From positions 186,001-250,000 of the forward strand of contig NZ_JAXIWG010000003.1 in assembly GCF_034652275.1 (NCBI RefSeq): a stretch of DNA of 64,000 nt, given 5' to 3'. The notes beneath the pieces were generated by a model that was not told where the DNA came from, ran no database searches, and worked only from the letters and a program-made list of their open reading frames with translations. Positions 16,693 through 25,612 of this stretch are shown piece by piece. The stretch's first letter is position 1. Every line of letters starts with the position of its first letter. Made by a program: the position numbers and the translations under genes. This DNA is from Yoonia sp034652275 (GTDB taxonomy: Bacteria > Pseudomonadota > Alphaproteobacteria > Rhodobacterales > Rhodobacteraceae).

Positions 16693-18428
16693 GCCACGCC
16701 CCCCGATTGCGGCGTGCCGCGTTTGATCTGCGCGTGGTTCTGGACCAATTCGGCCAGTACATCATCCTTTGGCCCGAAGGCGCGGCGCATTCCGTTGTCG
16801 ATCACCAGCAGAAGGTCGCATTCCTGAATCGCCGCAGGCCGGTGCGCCATGATAAACACGATCCCGCCCGCCGCCTTGAACGCGCGGATCGCGGCGTTCA
16901 GCGCCAGTGACCCGTCGTTGTCGAGATTGGAATTCGGCTCGTCCAGCACCAGCACGACAGGGTCGCCATACAGCGCGCGGGCGAGGCCGATCCGCTGGAT
17001 CTGCCCGCCTGACAACCGGCCTGTCGTCGCGGATACACGGGTGTCGTAGCCGTCGGGCAGTTTCAGGATCATGTCATGCGCCGCGGCTTTCTGTGCAGCC
17101 AGCACGACCGCCGCATCGTCGGGGGCCATCGCCATGCGGGCGATGTTGTCCTTGATCGTGCCGTCGAACAATTGCACGCGCTGCGGCAGATAGCCGATAT
17201 GCTGGCCCAGCACGTCCGCGTCGTATTGATCCAGCGCCGCGCCATCCAATCTGATCTGCCCGCCCGCCGGTTGCCAGACGCCAGTCAGCGCGCGGGCCAG
17301 CGTGGATTTGCCCGCGCCCGAGGTGCCGATGACCCCCACGGCCTGCCCTGCGCCCACATCGAAACTGACCATGCGCAGGGCGGCAACGCTCTCTCCCGGA
17401 GGGACGACGGTGACCTGTTCGGCGCTCAGCCGCGCCTTGGGTCGTGGGAGGCGGGTGCGGGGTGCCTCGGGCGCGACCTGCCCCAGCAGGACCGCCAGAT
17501 TGCCCCAGCCTTCGCGCCCGCGCTGGAACACCGCCCATTGGCCCACGATCATCTCGATCGGGGCGAGCGCGCGGCCCAGCAGGATCGAGCCTGCGATCAT
17601 CGCACCGGGGGACAACTCCCCTAGCAGCACCAGATAGGCGCCGAGCCCCAGCATCGCCGATTGCAGGAATAGCCGGAACGCCTTGGTCAGCGCGGTATAG
17701 CTGCCCGCGGCATCCGACGCGCCGATACTGGCATCAAGCGACGCATTGCGCGCGACTTGCCAGCGGTCGAAGGCCGCTCCGCGCATGCCCAGCGCATGGA
17801 CCATCTCGCTTTCCTGCCGGATCTGGCTGCCCATCTGTTCAGACGCAAAACTGGCCGCATTGGCCTGCGCCAAGGGCGCGCGGGTGGTGATCTGGTTCAG
17901 CACGGCGACAACGACCAGCACCAGCGCGCCGCAGACAGCCAGCACCCCCATCAGCGGATGAAAGATGAAAATGCCAAGGAAGAACAACGGTGCCCAAGGC
18001 AAATCAAACACCGCCATCAGCGTGGGCGAGGTGATCAGCCGCTGTACGGATTCCAGATCGCGCAGGCCCGTCGCCGCCTCGCGCGGGGCGCGTTGCAAGG
18101 TCGTGGCGCGCATCACCGCCGCAAACACGCGCCGGTCCAGCCGCGCCTGAAACCGCGCGCCGACCCGCGCCATCACACGGCCGCGCACATGGTCGAGAAT
18201 GCCCATCATCGCGTACAGAAACGCCACCAGCACCGTCAGCGCGATCAGCGTTTCCACCGAGCGCGAGTTCAGCACGCGGTCATAGACGTTGAGCATATAG
18301 AGCGGGCCGGTCAGCATCAGCAGGTTGACGAAAAAGCTGAAGATGCCGACGATCCAATAGAGCAGCCTGCTTTCGCGCCGCGCGCTGCGCAGTTCCGACC
18401 GTCCTTGTGCCGCTGGATTATCCGTCAT
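16689..18428 (-). CDS. Type I secretion ABC permease/ATPase, PrsD/AprD-like
   Basis: About 579 residues from ATG 18428; a TTG three codons upstream is the alternative. The N-terminal six-helix exporter domain has no C39 peptidase domain, so the cargo should carry a C-terminal secretion signal. The C-terminal ATPase has Walker A GTSGAGKST, signature LSGGQIQR, Walker B VVLVLDEPNSNLD and the H-loop MAHRP. It powers export of RTX-type proteins together with the HlyD protein. The secreted SUMF1-fold gene starts divergently about 285 bases away. Confidence 0.95.
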   Translation of the reverse strand: MTDNPAAQGRSELRSARRESRLLYWIVGIFSFFVNLLMLTGPLYMLNVYDRVLNSRSVETLIALTVLVAFLYAMMGILDHVRGRVMARVGARFQARLDRRVFAAVMRATTLQRAPREAATGLRDLESVQRLITSPTLMAVFDLPWAPLFFLGIFIFHPLMGVLAVCGALVLVVVAVLNQITTRAPLAQANAASFASEQMGSQIRQESEMVHALGMRGAAFDRWQVARNASLDASIGASDAAGSYTALTKAFRLFLQSAMLGLGAYLVLLGELSPGAMIAGSILLGRALAPIEMIVGQWAVFQRGREGWGNLAVLLGQVAPEAPRTRLPRPKARLSAEQVTVVPPGESVAALRMVSFDVGAGQAVGVIGTSGAGKSTLARALTGVWQPAGGQIRLDGAALDQYDADVLGQHIGYLPQRVQLFDGTIKDNIARMAMAPDDAAVVLAAQKAAAHDMILKLPDGYDTRVSATTGRLSGGQIQRIGLARALYGDPVVLVLDEPNSNLDNDGSLALNAAIRAFKAAGGIVFIMAHRPAAIQECDLLLVIDNGMRRAFGPKDDVLAELVQNHAQIKRGTPQSGGVA

Positions 18429-18713
18429 TTTGCGCAATCAATTTCCGCTTATGCGAGGACCATAATACACTTGGGCCAGCCGCAACATGCCCGAATTGAA
18501 CCGAGCAGAGGCACCAAGGTCAAGAAACAACCGCCTTCGCAGGACAATCGCGCCTGATGCGTGCCAAGGCCGACACAGGCTAATAGGATAGGCGCAAATG
18601 CTTGCGGTCCTGTAAAGAAATCCTGTCCGACCCTCTATCGCTTTGGACTGTTGGTTGCGGGGAAGAGCGTGTAGCGTTTGATACATCTCATGATTGCGAA
18701 GCGGTCGATCTAC

Positions 18714-19712
18714 ATGCCCAAAACCCACATGACGATCCTTGGCGGTGCCGTCGCGCTGGGCTTGCTGCCATTGGGCGCGCTGGCCGAGGAGACACCGACC
18801 TACCTGCTCACCAACGGCACGGCGGTCACTGACCTCGACATGTTCAAGGAATGCGATGTCTGTCCGGAGATGATCGTCATGCCGCTTGGGGCGTTCATGA
18901 TGGGGGCCAGTGAAGGTGAATCCTGGTCTTCGCTTTGGGATGTCGAGGGAAACGGTCCGGTCGGCCGGGATGGACCAGATGGCCTCTATAACATTCCGAG
19001 TGAAGGACCGCGGCACAGAGTGGAAATGGACACGCCCTATGCGATGGGCGTGAATGAAGTCACCCATGCGGAATGGATGGTCTGCGTCCAAGAAGGCGGG
19101 TGTCGTCATGACCCCGATCATTCGGTACTGACGTTTGAAAACGGCTATATAGCACTTGGTCCTGATCATCCTGCGATCAATGTCTCCTTGCGCGATATTG
19201 AGGAGTATGTGGCTTGGCTCAACGCCCGTGTCGGCGTTGAGGTTTATCGTCTGCCGACAGAAGCGGAGTGGGAATACGCCGCACGGGCCGGTACAACAAC
19301 ACGGTTCGCGCAAGGGGATGTGCTGACCTCGGATCAGGCGAATTTCTCTGGTGAAACGACAGCGCATAATCGCGGCCGTCCCTTTCCTGATCTGGTCACC
19401 CGCGCGATCCCGGTGCCCGTGGACACTCTTGATGCGGCCAACCCTTGGGGGCTGCGGCACATGTCGGGCAATGTCTACGAAATCACCTTGTCCTGTTTTA
19501 CACCGCAACATCTGGGGTTGCCCACCAACAGCGCCTATCTGGCCCATGCCGAGAAAGGCTGTGACAGGTACGTCGCCAAAGGCGGGTCCTACAATATGGC
19601 GATGGACGCTCTAAGGCTTGGCTCTCGTAAAAGGCCACTAGCCGATAGCCGTAATAGCTATCGTGGCTTTCGTCTCATCCGCATTTTTGCAATCGAAGGG
19701 CCAGCATCATGA
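18714..19712 (+). CDS. Exported SUMF1/FGE-fold protein lacking the FGE active-site cysteines
   Basis: About 332 residues from ATG 18714, chosen because it gives a normal signal peptide (MPKTHMTILGGAVALGLLPLGALAEE); ATG 18690 is also in frame. The FGE-sulfatase domain is clear: GAFMMGAS, MGVNEVTHAEWM, RLPTEAEWEYAARAG, MSGNVYEI, KGGSYN and SYRGFRLIR. In true formylglycine-generating enzymes two cysteines follow the GGS motif; here GGSYNMAMDALRLGSRKRP has none, so catalysis by that route is unlikely. Relatives without the cysteines include ergothioneine synthases and binding proteins, but no DinB domain or iron triad is evident. Base composition is less GC-rich than its neighbours. Confidence 0.88.
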   Translation: MPKTHMTILGGAVALGLLPLGALAEETPTYLLTNGTAVTDLDMFKECDVCPEMIVMPLGAFMMGASEGESWSSLWDVEGNGPVGRDGPDGLYNIPSEGPRHRVEMDTPYAMGVNEVTHAEWMVCVQEGGCRHDPDHSVLTFENGYIALGPDHPAINVSLRDIEEYVAWLNARVGVEVYRLPTEAEWEYAARAGTTTRFAQGDVLTSDQANFSGETTAHNRGRPFPDLVTRAIPVPVDTLDAANPWGLRHMSGNVYEITLSCFTPQHLGLPTNSAYLAHAEKGCDRYVAKGGSYNMAMDALRLGSRKRPLADSRNSYRGFRLIRIFAIEGPAS

Positions 19713-19843
19713 CATATCAACTCTACAACATCCGTTACTTGCAAAGCGGTGGAAAGCAGGGCCTGCACCAAACCACATGACAACCTTGTGCATCGCCCCT
19801 GCCCCCTGTTGATTGCGCGCGGAATTTGCCGCATGAGTGGAGC

Positions 19844-20209
19844 ATGTTCAAATTTTTGCGCCAATCCGCCATTCTGATCGGCCTTCTGCCTGCCGTGCTG
19901 TCGGCGGCGCCCTATGATGGCGTCTATCGCCAGACCGCCAATGCCGAATGTGCGCTGATCGGTGCCAATGGCGGGTCGGTGCGGATTGCGGCGGGCATCT
20001 TTTATGGTGTCGGCACACAATGCCAGATGACCCGCCCTGTGGACGTCAACGGGATGGAGGCGACGCTCTACACGATGGAATGCGTGGCCGAGGGTGAACA
20101 ATGGTCCGAACGGGCGATGCTGATGCGCACTGCCGACGGCGAAGGGCTTTACATGATCTGGGACGGATTTGTTTTTGTCTACAGCCTGTGTCCGGAAGGG
20201 GCGCCATAG
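19844..20209 (+). CDS. Small exported protein of unknown function
   Basis: 121 residues from ATG 19844, preceded by GAGTGGAGC. The N terminus MFKFLRQSAILIGLLPAVLSAA is a signal peptide. The mature part has four cysteines (NAECALI, GTQCQM, TMECVAE, SLCPEG), consistent with two disulfides in a small periplasmic domain. No family recognised. The stop codon lies inside the loop of a perfect 7-bp hairpin that also precedes the end of the convergent PBP gene. Confidence 0.75.
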   Translation: MFKFLRQSAILIGLLPAVLSAAPYDGVYRQTANAECALIGANGGSVRIAAGIFYGVGTQCQMTRPVDVNGMEATLYTMECVAEGEQWSERAMLMRTADGEGLYMIWDGFVFVYSLCPEGAP

Positions 20210-20215
20210 CGCCCC
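20198..20215. terminator. Symmetric GC hairpin between convergent genes
   Basis: GGGGCGC-CATA-GCGCCCC. It could stop transcription from both sides. The TAG stop of the small exported protein is in and beside the loop. No T run follows on either side. Confidence 0.4.
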
Positions 20216-20219
20216 GTTC

Positions 20220-22376
20220 TCAGTTCGTCGGATCGCCGCCTACCAGCAGGTCCAGCAGGTTGACGATGTCGTCATCCACGACTTCACCGCCGGGGCTTTG
20301 CAGAACACCTGTAGGGGCCGCCACCTGCGGCACCATCATCGGCAATGGCGTAGGCATCCGCCCGTCCAGCACACGCACCATGGTTTCGCGCCAGATCTCG
20401 GCGGGCAGACCGCCGCCCGTCACACCGCGCAGGGGCGTGTTGTTGTCGTATCCCATCCAGACGCCGGTGACGTAATCGCCGGTGAAACCGATGAACCATG
20501 CGTCGCGTGACGAGTTGGTCGTGCCGGTCTTGCCTGCAATTTCCCAGCCGTTGATGCGGGCGCGCCGTCCGGTGCCTTCCTCGACGACGCGGGTCATCAT
20601 CCATGTCAGCTGGCGTGCGGCCTCTTCGCTGATGATCCGGTTGCCGATGCCCGCACCTTGCGAATCCATCAGTACCGCGCTGTCACCCTGAATGCGCAGA
20701 TCGAGCAGGCCGTAAGGCGTCACCTGCGACCCGCCGTTCAGGATGCCCGCATAGGCGCCCGTAATGTTGAGCAGCGTGCTTTCGGACACGCCCAGCGCCA
20801 GTGCCGGCCCCTCGGCCAGTTCGCCTTGCAAACCGAAGCCGTTGGCGACGTTGCGGACATATTCACGGCCGACATCCTCGGACAGGAAGATGGCGGGAAG
20901 GTTCCGGCTTTCGGCCAGCGCCTGTGTTAGCGAGACTGGCCCCTTGAACGTGCGGTCATAGTTTTCGGGGCACCATTCGCGCGATCCACGGATCGACCAG
21001 CATTGCGGTGCGTCGTTGACCATCGCATAGGGCGACACGCCCAGATCAAGCGCTGCTGCATAGATGAAGGGCTTGAAGGCCGATCCGGTCTGGCGCAATG
21101 CCTGCGTCGCGCGGTTGAACGCACCCGTGGCCCGCAGGTTGCGCCCGCCAACCATCGCCCGGACAGCGCCATCTGCTGACATCACCACGATTGCCGCCTG
21201 CGCCTCTGACCCTTCGGACACCTGGTTCTGGAACACTGACACCAGCGCCTCTTCGGCGGCACGCTGGATGCGTTGGTCAAGCGTGGTGCGGATGATCACG
21301 TCTTCGGTTGTGTTGCGGGTAAAGAATTCCGGCCCGCTTTCCATCACCCAATCGGCAAAGAAGCCACCCGACCGTGCCTCGGCGGCGCGTGACAGGGCGG
21401 CTGGGTTGGCGATCGCCTCTTGCGCCTGCGCTGCGGTCAAATAGCCCTGATCCTGCATCAGGCGGACCACAACGGCGGCGCGTTCGCGCGACCGTTCGAT
21501 GTTGGCAGTCGGCGCAAGGGTGGATGGTGCCTTGAGAAGCCCGGCCAGCATCGCGGCCTGCGCGGGGTTCACCTGCGCGGCAGAAATACCGAAATACCGC
21601 TGAGCTGCTGCCTCGAAGCCGCGGCTGCCCGCACCCAGATAGGCACGGTTCAGGTAAAGCGTCAGGATTTCCTCTTTGGTGTAGGCGATTTCCATGCCCA
21701 TAGCATAGAACGCCTCGCGGACCTTGCGGGCTAGCGTGGTGCGCCGGCAGTCCGCCTCGTAGGCAGCTTCTGATTCCCACTGGGCGGCGTTATAAGGCAC
21801 GCCCAGACACAGCAGTTTGGCCGTCTGCTGGGTGATCGTAGACCCGCCGTTGCCGGACAAGGGACCGCGGCCCTCGCTCAGGTTGATGCGGACGGCAGAG
21901 GCGATACCGCGTGGCGAGAGGCCAAAATGGCTGTAAAACCGCCGGTCCTCGGTCGCGACGACCGCATTGTGCAGATGCGGGGACACGGTGCGCGCCGTGA
22001 CCATGCCGCCGAACTGATCGCCGCGCCAGGCGAAGACTTCGCCTGTCAGATCGGCCATCGTGACGGAGCCGCGTGCGCGCTGGTCGATGATGTCTTCGAT
22101 CGGGGGCATCTGCTGGGCGAAATAGACAGATATACCCCCGACGATCAGCGCGGCAACAAGCCCCACACGCCAGCTGATGGCCCAGATAACCCGCAGCAGG
22201 ATACGGAACGGCCATAGCAACCAGCCCAGAACGGTTGTCGGGCGACCGGACCCACGCGACTTGCGGGCCGTGCGTTTGGGGGCAGGTTTGCGGGCCGCGG
22301 GCTTTTTCGGGGCTGCCTTGCCCTGATAGCGCTTTTCGGCCACCAGAGGTGCCCGTCTTTTGTCGTTGCCACTCAT
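20220..22376 (-). CDS. Class A penicillin-binding protein (peptidoglycan glycosyltransferase/transpeptidase)
   Basis: 718 residues. A Lys/Arg/Pro/Ala-rich cytoplasmic tail (residues 1-45) precedes one membrane helix (about 50-85). The GT51 domain shows EDRRFYSHFG, GGSTITQQTAK and the KEEILTLYLN segment. The transpeptidase domain has SAFKP (SxxK), SRN (SxN) and KTGTT. The enzyme polymerises lipid II and cross-links peptides in the periplasm. Domain layout resembles PBP1A/1C-sized alphaproteobacterial enzymes, without the OB domain of long PBP1A. It is monocistronic and convergent with the small exported gene. Confidence 0.95.
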   Translation of the reverse strand: MSGNDKRRAPLVAEKRYQGKAAPKKPAARKPAPKRTARKSRGSGRPTTVLGWLLWPFRILLRVIWAISWRVGLVAALIVGGISVYFAQQMPPIEDIIDQRARGSVTMADLTGEVFAWRGDQFGGMVTARTVSPHLHNAVVATEDRRFYSHFGLSPRGIASAVRINLSEGRGPLSGNGGSTITQQTAKLLCLGVPYNAAQWESEAAYEADCRRTTLARKVREAFYAMGMEIAYTKEEILTLYLNRAYLGAGSRGFEAAAQRYFGISAAQVNPAQAAMLAGLLKAPSTLAPTANIERSRERAAVVVRLMQDQGYLTAAQAQEAIANPAALSRAAEARSGGFFADWVMESGPEFFTRNTTEDVIIRTTLDQRIQRAAEEALVSVFQNQVSEGSEAQAAIVVMSADGAVRAMVGGRNLRATGAFNRATQALRQTGSAFKPFIYAAALDLGVSPYAMVNDAPQCWSIRGSREWCPENYDRTFKGPVSLTQALAESRNLPAIFLSEDVGREYVRNVANGFGLQGELAEGPALALGVSESTLLNITGAYAGILNGGSQVTPYGLLDLRIQGDSAVLMDSQGAGIGNRIISEEAARQLTWMMTRVVEEGTGRRARINGWEIAGKTGTTNSSRDAWFIGFTGDYVTGVWMGYDNNTPLRGVTGGGLPAEIWRETMVRVLDGRMPTPLPMMVPQVAAPTGVLQSPGGEVVDDDIVNLLDLLVGGDPTN

Positions 22377-22473
22377 GATCCGCTCGACTGTTTGTGCGTC
22401 TGTTTTGCTGCACCATAAACGGATCGAAACGAATTGTAGAGACGCGATGAGTCGCCCTCTCCGTTTTTTGCTT

Positions 22474-22520
22474 TGCTTATTAATTAAGCATAAGAGTTAA
22501 AATGTGCAATAATTGTGCAA
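22474..22520 (+). promoter_or_regulatory. AT-rich control region ahead of glnK with dyad and phased direct repeats
   Basis: TGCTTATTAATTAAGCA (22474-22490) has perfect 6-bp arms. It is followed by TGTGCAA at 22503-22509 and again at 22514-22520, exactly 11 bases apart. This is the most AT-rich stretch nearby and lies about 130-170 bases before the glnK start. A nitrogen regulator or a promoter could act here. No clear NtrC consensus is seen. Confidence 0.4.
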
Positions 22521-22646
22521 ACTCGCTCGATCTGCACCCGTTCCGACATAGGCAGAACCTTGCCGATGCTGCACTGCCGCGTTCTTTGTTGCGTGCAAGC
22601 GGTCGCCGGGCTGGGCGTTGCCGCAATCCATTGCGAGGGGAAGAAC

Positions 22647-22985
22647 GTGAAACTCATCATTGCAACAATCAAGCCGTTCAAGCTCGAAGAGGTCCGCGAA
22701 GCGCTGACCTCTGTGGGCGTGCGCGGCATGATGGTGTCAGAAATCAAAGGGTTCGGATCGCAGTCGGGCCATACCGAAATATACCGTGGCGCGGAATATG
22801 CCGTGAACTTCGTGCCCAAGGTGAAGCTCGAGATCGTCGTGCCTGACAGCATGGCCGATCAGGTCGTCTCCACCATCGCCACCACTGCCAAGACCGACAA
22901 GATCGGGGATGGCAAGGTTTTCGTTCTCGACGTGCAAAGCGCAGTCCGCGTGCGCACCGGCGAGACCAATGATGACGCGCTTTGA
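22647..22985 (+). CDS. glnK: PII nitrogen signal-transduction protein (GlnK/GlnB type)
   Basis: 112 residues from GTG 22647 with GAGGGG upstream. It binds ATP, ADP and 2-oxoglutarate and controls AmtB, and is normally uridylylated by GlnD at Tyr51. Tyr51 is present in the T-loop (GHTEIYRGAEYAVNF), and KIGDGKVFV and VRVRTGE are the B and C loops. Pairing with amtB 25 bases downstream identifies it as GlnK rather than the glnA-linked GlnB. Confidence 0.95.
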   Translation: MKLIIATIKPFKLEEVREALTSVGVRGMMVSEIKGFGSQSGHTEIYRGAEYAVNFVPKVKLEIVVPDSMADQVVSTIATTAKTDKIGDGKVFVLDVQSAVRVRTGETNDDAL

Positions 22986-23010
22986 TCGCGGCGTAACGAG
23001 GAACAGAACC

Positions 23011-24363
23011 ATGAATACGAAAAAACTACTTTTGCTGGGGGCGGGGCTTGCGCTGCTTCCGGTCATCGGTTTCGCGCAGGAAGCGACCGAGGCAGTCGAA
23101 GCTGTCGAGGAAGTCGCAGAGGTCGCACCCTCTTTCGACGAGATCGGCCCCTATATCATGACCACGCTGCTGTTCCTTGTGGGCGGCTTTCTCGTGTTCT
23201 GGATGGCGGCAGGGTTCACCATGCTGGAGGCCGGTCTGGTCCGGTCCAAGAACGTGACCACGCAGCTGACCAAGAACATCGCGCTGTTTTCCATCGCAGG
23301 CATCATGTACTGGCTGGTCGGCTTCAACCTGATGTATCCGGGTGAATTCAACGGCTATATCGGCGGATTCTTCAACATCACCGTGCTGGAAGCTGTCGGT
23401 CTGGCGGCGGACGAGGCATCGCTGGATTACGCATCCGTTGCGTCCGACTTTTTCTTCCAGCTGATGTTCGTTGCGGCCACTGCATCCATCGTGTCGGGTG
23501 CGCTGGCTGAACGGATCAAGCTGTGGCCGTTCCTTGCCTTTGTCGTCGTGCTGACCGGCTTCATGTATCCGATCTCGGGTTCGTGGCAGTGGGGTGGCGG
23601 CTGGCTGTCTGAGCTGGGCTTCTCTGACTTCGCAGGTTCGACGGTTGTTCACTCTGTCGGTGGCTGGGCTGCGTTGGCTGGTGCGATCGTGCTGGGTCCG
23701 CGTCTGGGCAAGTACAAGGATGGCCGCGTCAACCCGATGCCCGGTTCCAACCTGGCACTAGCAACACTGGGTACATTCATCCTGTGGCTGGGCTGGTTCG
23801 GTTTCAACGGCGGTTCGCAGCTGGCTGCGGGCACCGTGGGTGACATCACCGATGTCGGCCGGATTTTCGCGAACACCAACATGGCGGCGTCTGCCGGTGC
23901 TGTAACCGCGCTGATCCTGACGCAAATCCTGTACAAGAAGGTCGATCTGACCATGGTGCTGAACGGCGCACTGGCTGGTCTGGTCGCAATCACGGCGGAA
24001 CCGCTCTATCCGTCGCTGTTCGGCGCGCTCTGGATCGGTGCTGTCGGTGGTGTGATCGTGGTCTTCGCTGTGCCGCTGCTGGACAAGTTCAAGATCGACG
24101 ACGTGGTCGGTGCGATCCCTGTCCACCTGTTCGCCGGTATCTGGGGCACCATCGCCGTTGTCTTCTACAACGAAGGCACCAGCCTGATGACCCAACTGAC
24201 CGGTATCGCGGCCTACGGTGTGTTCACCTTCGTTGTGTCCTTCATCGTGTGGTACATCTTCAAGATGACGATCGGCATCCGCGTTAGCCAGGAATCGGAA
24301 ATGACCGGCCTCGACCTGAGCGAGCTGGGCATGGAAGCCTACCCCGAATTCTCCAAAGGGTAA
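23011..24363 (+). CDS. amtB: Ammonium transporter
   Basis: 450 residues from ATG 23011 with CGAGGAA upstream; the longer frame overlaps glnK and is not used. A signal peptide (MNTKKLLLLGAGLALLPVIGFAQ) and a Glu/Val/Ala-rich linker precede eleven membrane helices. The twin pore histidines are in STVVHSVGG and IPVHLFAG, and the family signature DFAGSTVVHSVGGWAAL is present. It takes up ammonium under nitrogen limitation, blocked by GlnK. Strong codon bias suggests high expression. A strong terminator follows. Confidence 0.97.
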   Translation: MNTKKLLLLGAGLALLPVIGFAQEATEAVEAVEEVAEVAPSFDEIGPYIMTTLLFLVGGFLVFWMAAGFTMLEAGLVRSKNVTTQLTKNIALFSIAGIMYWLVGFNLMYPGEFNGYIGGFFNITVLEAVGLAADEASLDYASVASDFFFQLMFVAATASIVSGALAERIKLWPFLAFVVVLTGFMYPISGSWQWGGGWLSELGFSDFAGSTVVHSVGGWAALAGAIVLGPRLGKYKDGRVNPMPGSNLALATLGTFILWLGWFGFNGGSQLAAGTVGDITDVGRIFANTNMAASAGAVTALILTQILYKKVDLTMVLNGALAGLVAITAEPLYPSLFGALWIGAVGGVIVVFAVPLLDKFKIDDVVGAIPVHLFAGIWGTIAVVFYNEGTSLMTQLTGIAAYGVFTFVVSFIVWYIFKMTIGIRVSQESEMTGLDLSELGMEAYPEFSKG

Positions 24364-24382
24364 GCGTTTCCACCGCGCAAAA

Positions 24383-24415
24383 CAAAACCCGGGCGTTCGC
24401 GTCCGGGTTTTTTGT
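24383..24415 (+). terminator. Strong intrinsic terminator after amtB
   Basis: AAAACCCGGGCG-TTCG-CGTCCGGGTTTT: long GC stem with an A run before and TTTTTT after, starting 20 bases past the amtB stop. Confidence 0.9.
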
Positions 24416-24451
24416 TGTAAGATGTGTCGAGGCATCTTTTTAATCGCGATG

Positions 24452-24497
24452 GATTCTTCGAATAATCGGGGGCGGCGCGCAGGTTTCATCGAATGAA
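24452..24497 (+). promoter_or_regulatory. Two related dyads upstream of the D-glutamate operon
   Basis: GATTCTTCGAATAATC (24452-24467) and TTCATCGAATGAA (24485-24497) are both palindromic and share TCGAAT followed by AATC. Their centres are about 31-32 bases apart, three DNA turns. They lie 90-130 bases before dgcN, where a dimeric activator or repressor could bind. No regulator gene adjoins the operon. Confidence 0.35.
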
Positions 24498-24585
24498 TCG
24501 CATTTACGCGGTGTTTTTGCAAAGATTGCCCCCGCATTTTTGCGATAAGCTACCAAAGACAATTACCAGATAACCGGAGCTTGCG

Positions 24586-25587
24586 ATGATCCAGACCCCT
24601 TACCTTTTGTTTCTTGGCGATGCGCCTGACCAGCTGGCCGCGAAGGTGGCGCAGGGGATCAAGGACTGGCGCCCGGACAATGCCGTGGGCCAGTACCGGA
24701 TGCCCGGTTGTGGTGCAGATGTCGGCATTGCCGACATGACGCTGCAAGAAGCCAGATCCGCCGGTGCAAAGACGCTGGTCATCGGTGTGGCCAACCGTGG
24801 CGGCGTGATCTCTGCCGCGTGGAAAGAGGTGTTGTTGCAAGCACTTGGCATGGGGTTCGATCTGGCGTCGGGCCTGCACAACCTGCTGCGCGATGAGGCC
24901 GATCTGGTCGCTGCCGCCGAAGTGCATGGCCGGTCGTTGTTCGACGTGCGCGTGCCTTCGGTCGCCTATCCGATCGCCAATGGCGTGAAGCGGACCGGCA
25001 AACGCTGTCTGGCTGTCGGCACGGATTGTTCGGTGGGCAAGATGTACACCGGCCTTGCCATGGATATCGAGATGCGCAAGCGCGGCATGAAGTCGACCTT
25101 CCGCCCCACCGGTCAGACCGGCATCCTGATCACCGGCGGTGGCGTGCCGCTGGATGCAGTTGTCGCGGATTTCATGGCGGGAGCGGTGGAATATCTGACG
25201 CCGGACAACGACCCCGATCACTGGGATCACATCGAAGGGCAGGGCAGCCTGTTCCACGTGTCCTATTCCGGCGTGACCATGGCGCTGATCCATGGCGGCC
25301 AGCCCGATGCGCTGGTGCTGGCGCATGAACCGACACGTAAGCATATGCGCGGATTGCCCGGCTATGCGCTGCCCTCGCTTGAGGCGCTCCGCGACATGGT
25401 TCTGCCGATTGCCCGTATCGCGAATCCGGCCTGCAAGATTATCGGCGTGTCGGTCAATACCCAGCATCTGTCCGAGGATGACGCTTTGGCCTATCTCGCC
25501 GAGGTTGAAGGGCGGATGGGGTTGCCGACAGTCGATACGTTCCGGCAGGGGGCGGCGCGGCTGGTTGATGCGCTGGAGGGGATTTGA
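24586..25587 (+). CDS. dgcN: DUF1611-family protein, DgcN-like D-glutamate N-acetyltransferase
   Basis: 333 residues of the DUF1611 family. The C-terminal part has a P-loop-like GTDCSVGKMYTGLAM near residues 145-160 and the GQTGILITGGGVPLDAVVAD and HEPTRKHMRG segments. Members of this family paired with an enolase-superfamily racemase were shown in marine bacteria to be DgcN, which acetylates D-glutamate with acetyl-CoA. The next gene encodes just such a partner, so the assignment rests on family plus context. GGAG precedes the ATG. A perfect 10-bp hairpin follows the stop at once. Confidence 0.85.
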   Translation: MIQTPYLLFLGDAPDQLAAKVAQGIKDWRPDNAVGQYRMPGCGADVGIADMTLQEARSAGAKTLVIGVANRGGVISAAWKEVLLQALGMGFDLASGLHNLLRDEADLVAAAEVHGRSLFDVRVPSVAYPIANGVKRTGKRCLAVGTDCSVGKMYTGLAMDIEMRKRGMKSTFRPTGQTGILITGGGVPLDAVVADFMAGAVEYLTPDNDPDHWDHIEGQGSLFHVSYSGVTMALIHGGQPDALVLAHEPTRKHMRGLPGYALPSLEALRDMVLPIARIANPACKIIGVSVNTQHLSEDDALAYLAEVEGRMGLPTVDTFRQGAARLVDALEGI

Positions 25588-25588
25588 T

Positions 25589-25612
25589 GTCGGATTTCTT
25601 GCGAAATCCGAC
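25589..25612 (+). promoter_or_regulatory. Perfect hairpin between dgcN and dgcA, joined to a repeat element
   Basis: GTCGGATTTC-TTGC-GAAATCCGAC, a 10-bp perfect stem starting two bases after the dgcN stop and running directly into GCCTCCGGCGGGGATATTT. It may stabilise the dgcN mRNA end or attenuate reading into dgcA. Confidence 0.6.

Noticed and set aside
18714..19712. Calling this gene a formylglycine-generating sulfatase activator
   Set aside because: The two catalytic cysteines after the GGS motif are absent.
22604..22630. Sigma-54-like GG-N10-GC spacing just before glnK
   Set aside because: Only the GG and GC match; the rest of the -24/-12 consensus is poor, and such spacing is frequent in GC-rich DNA.
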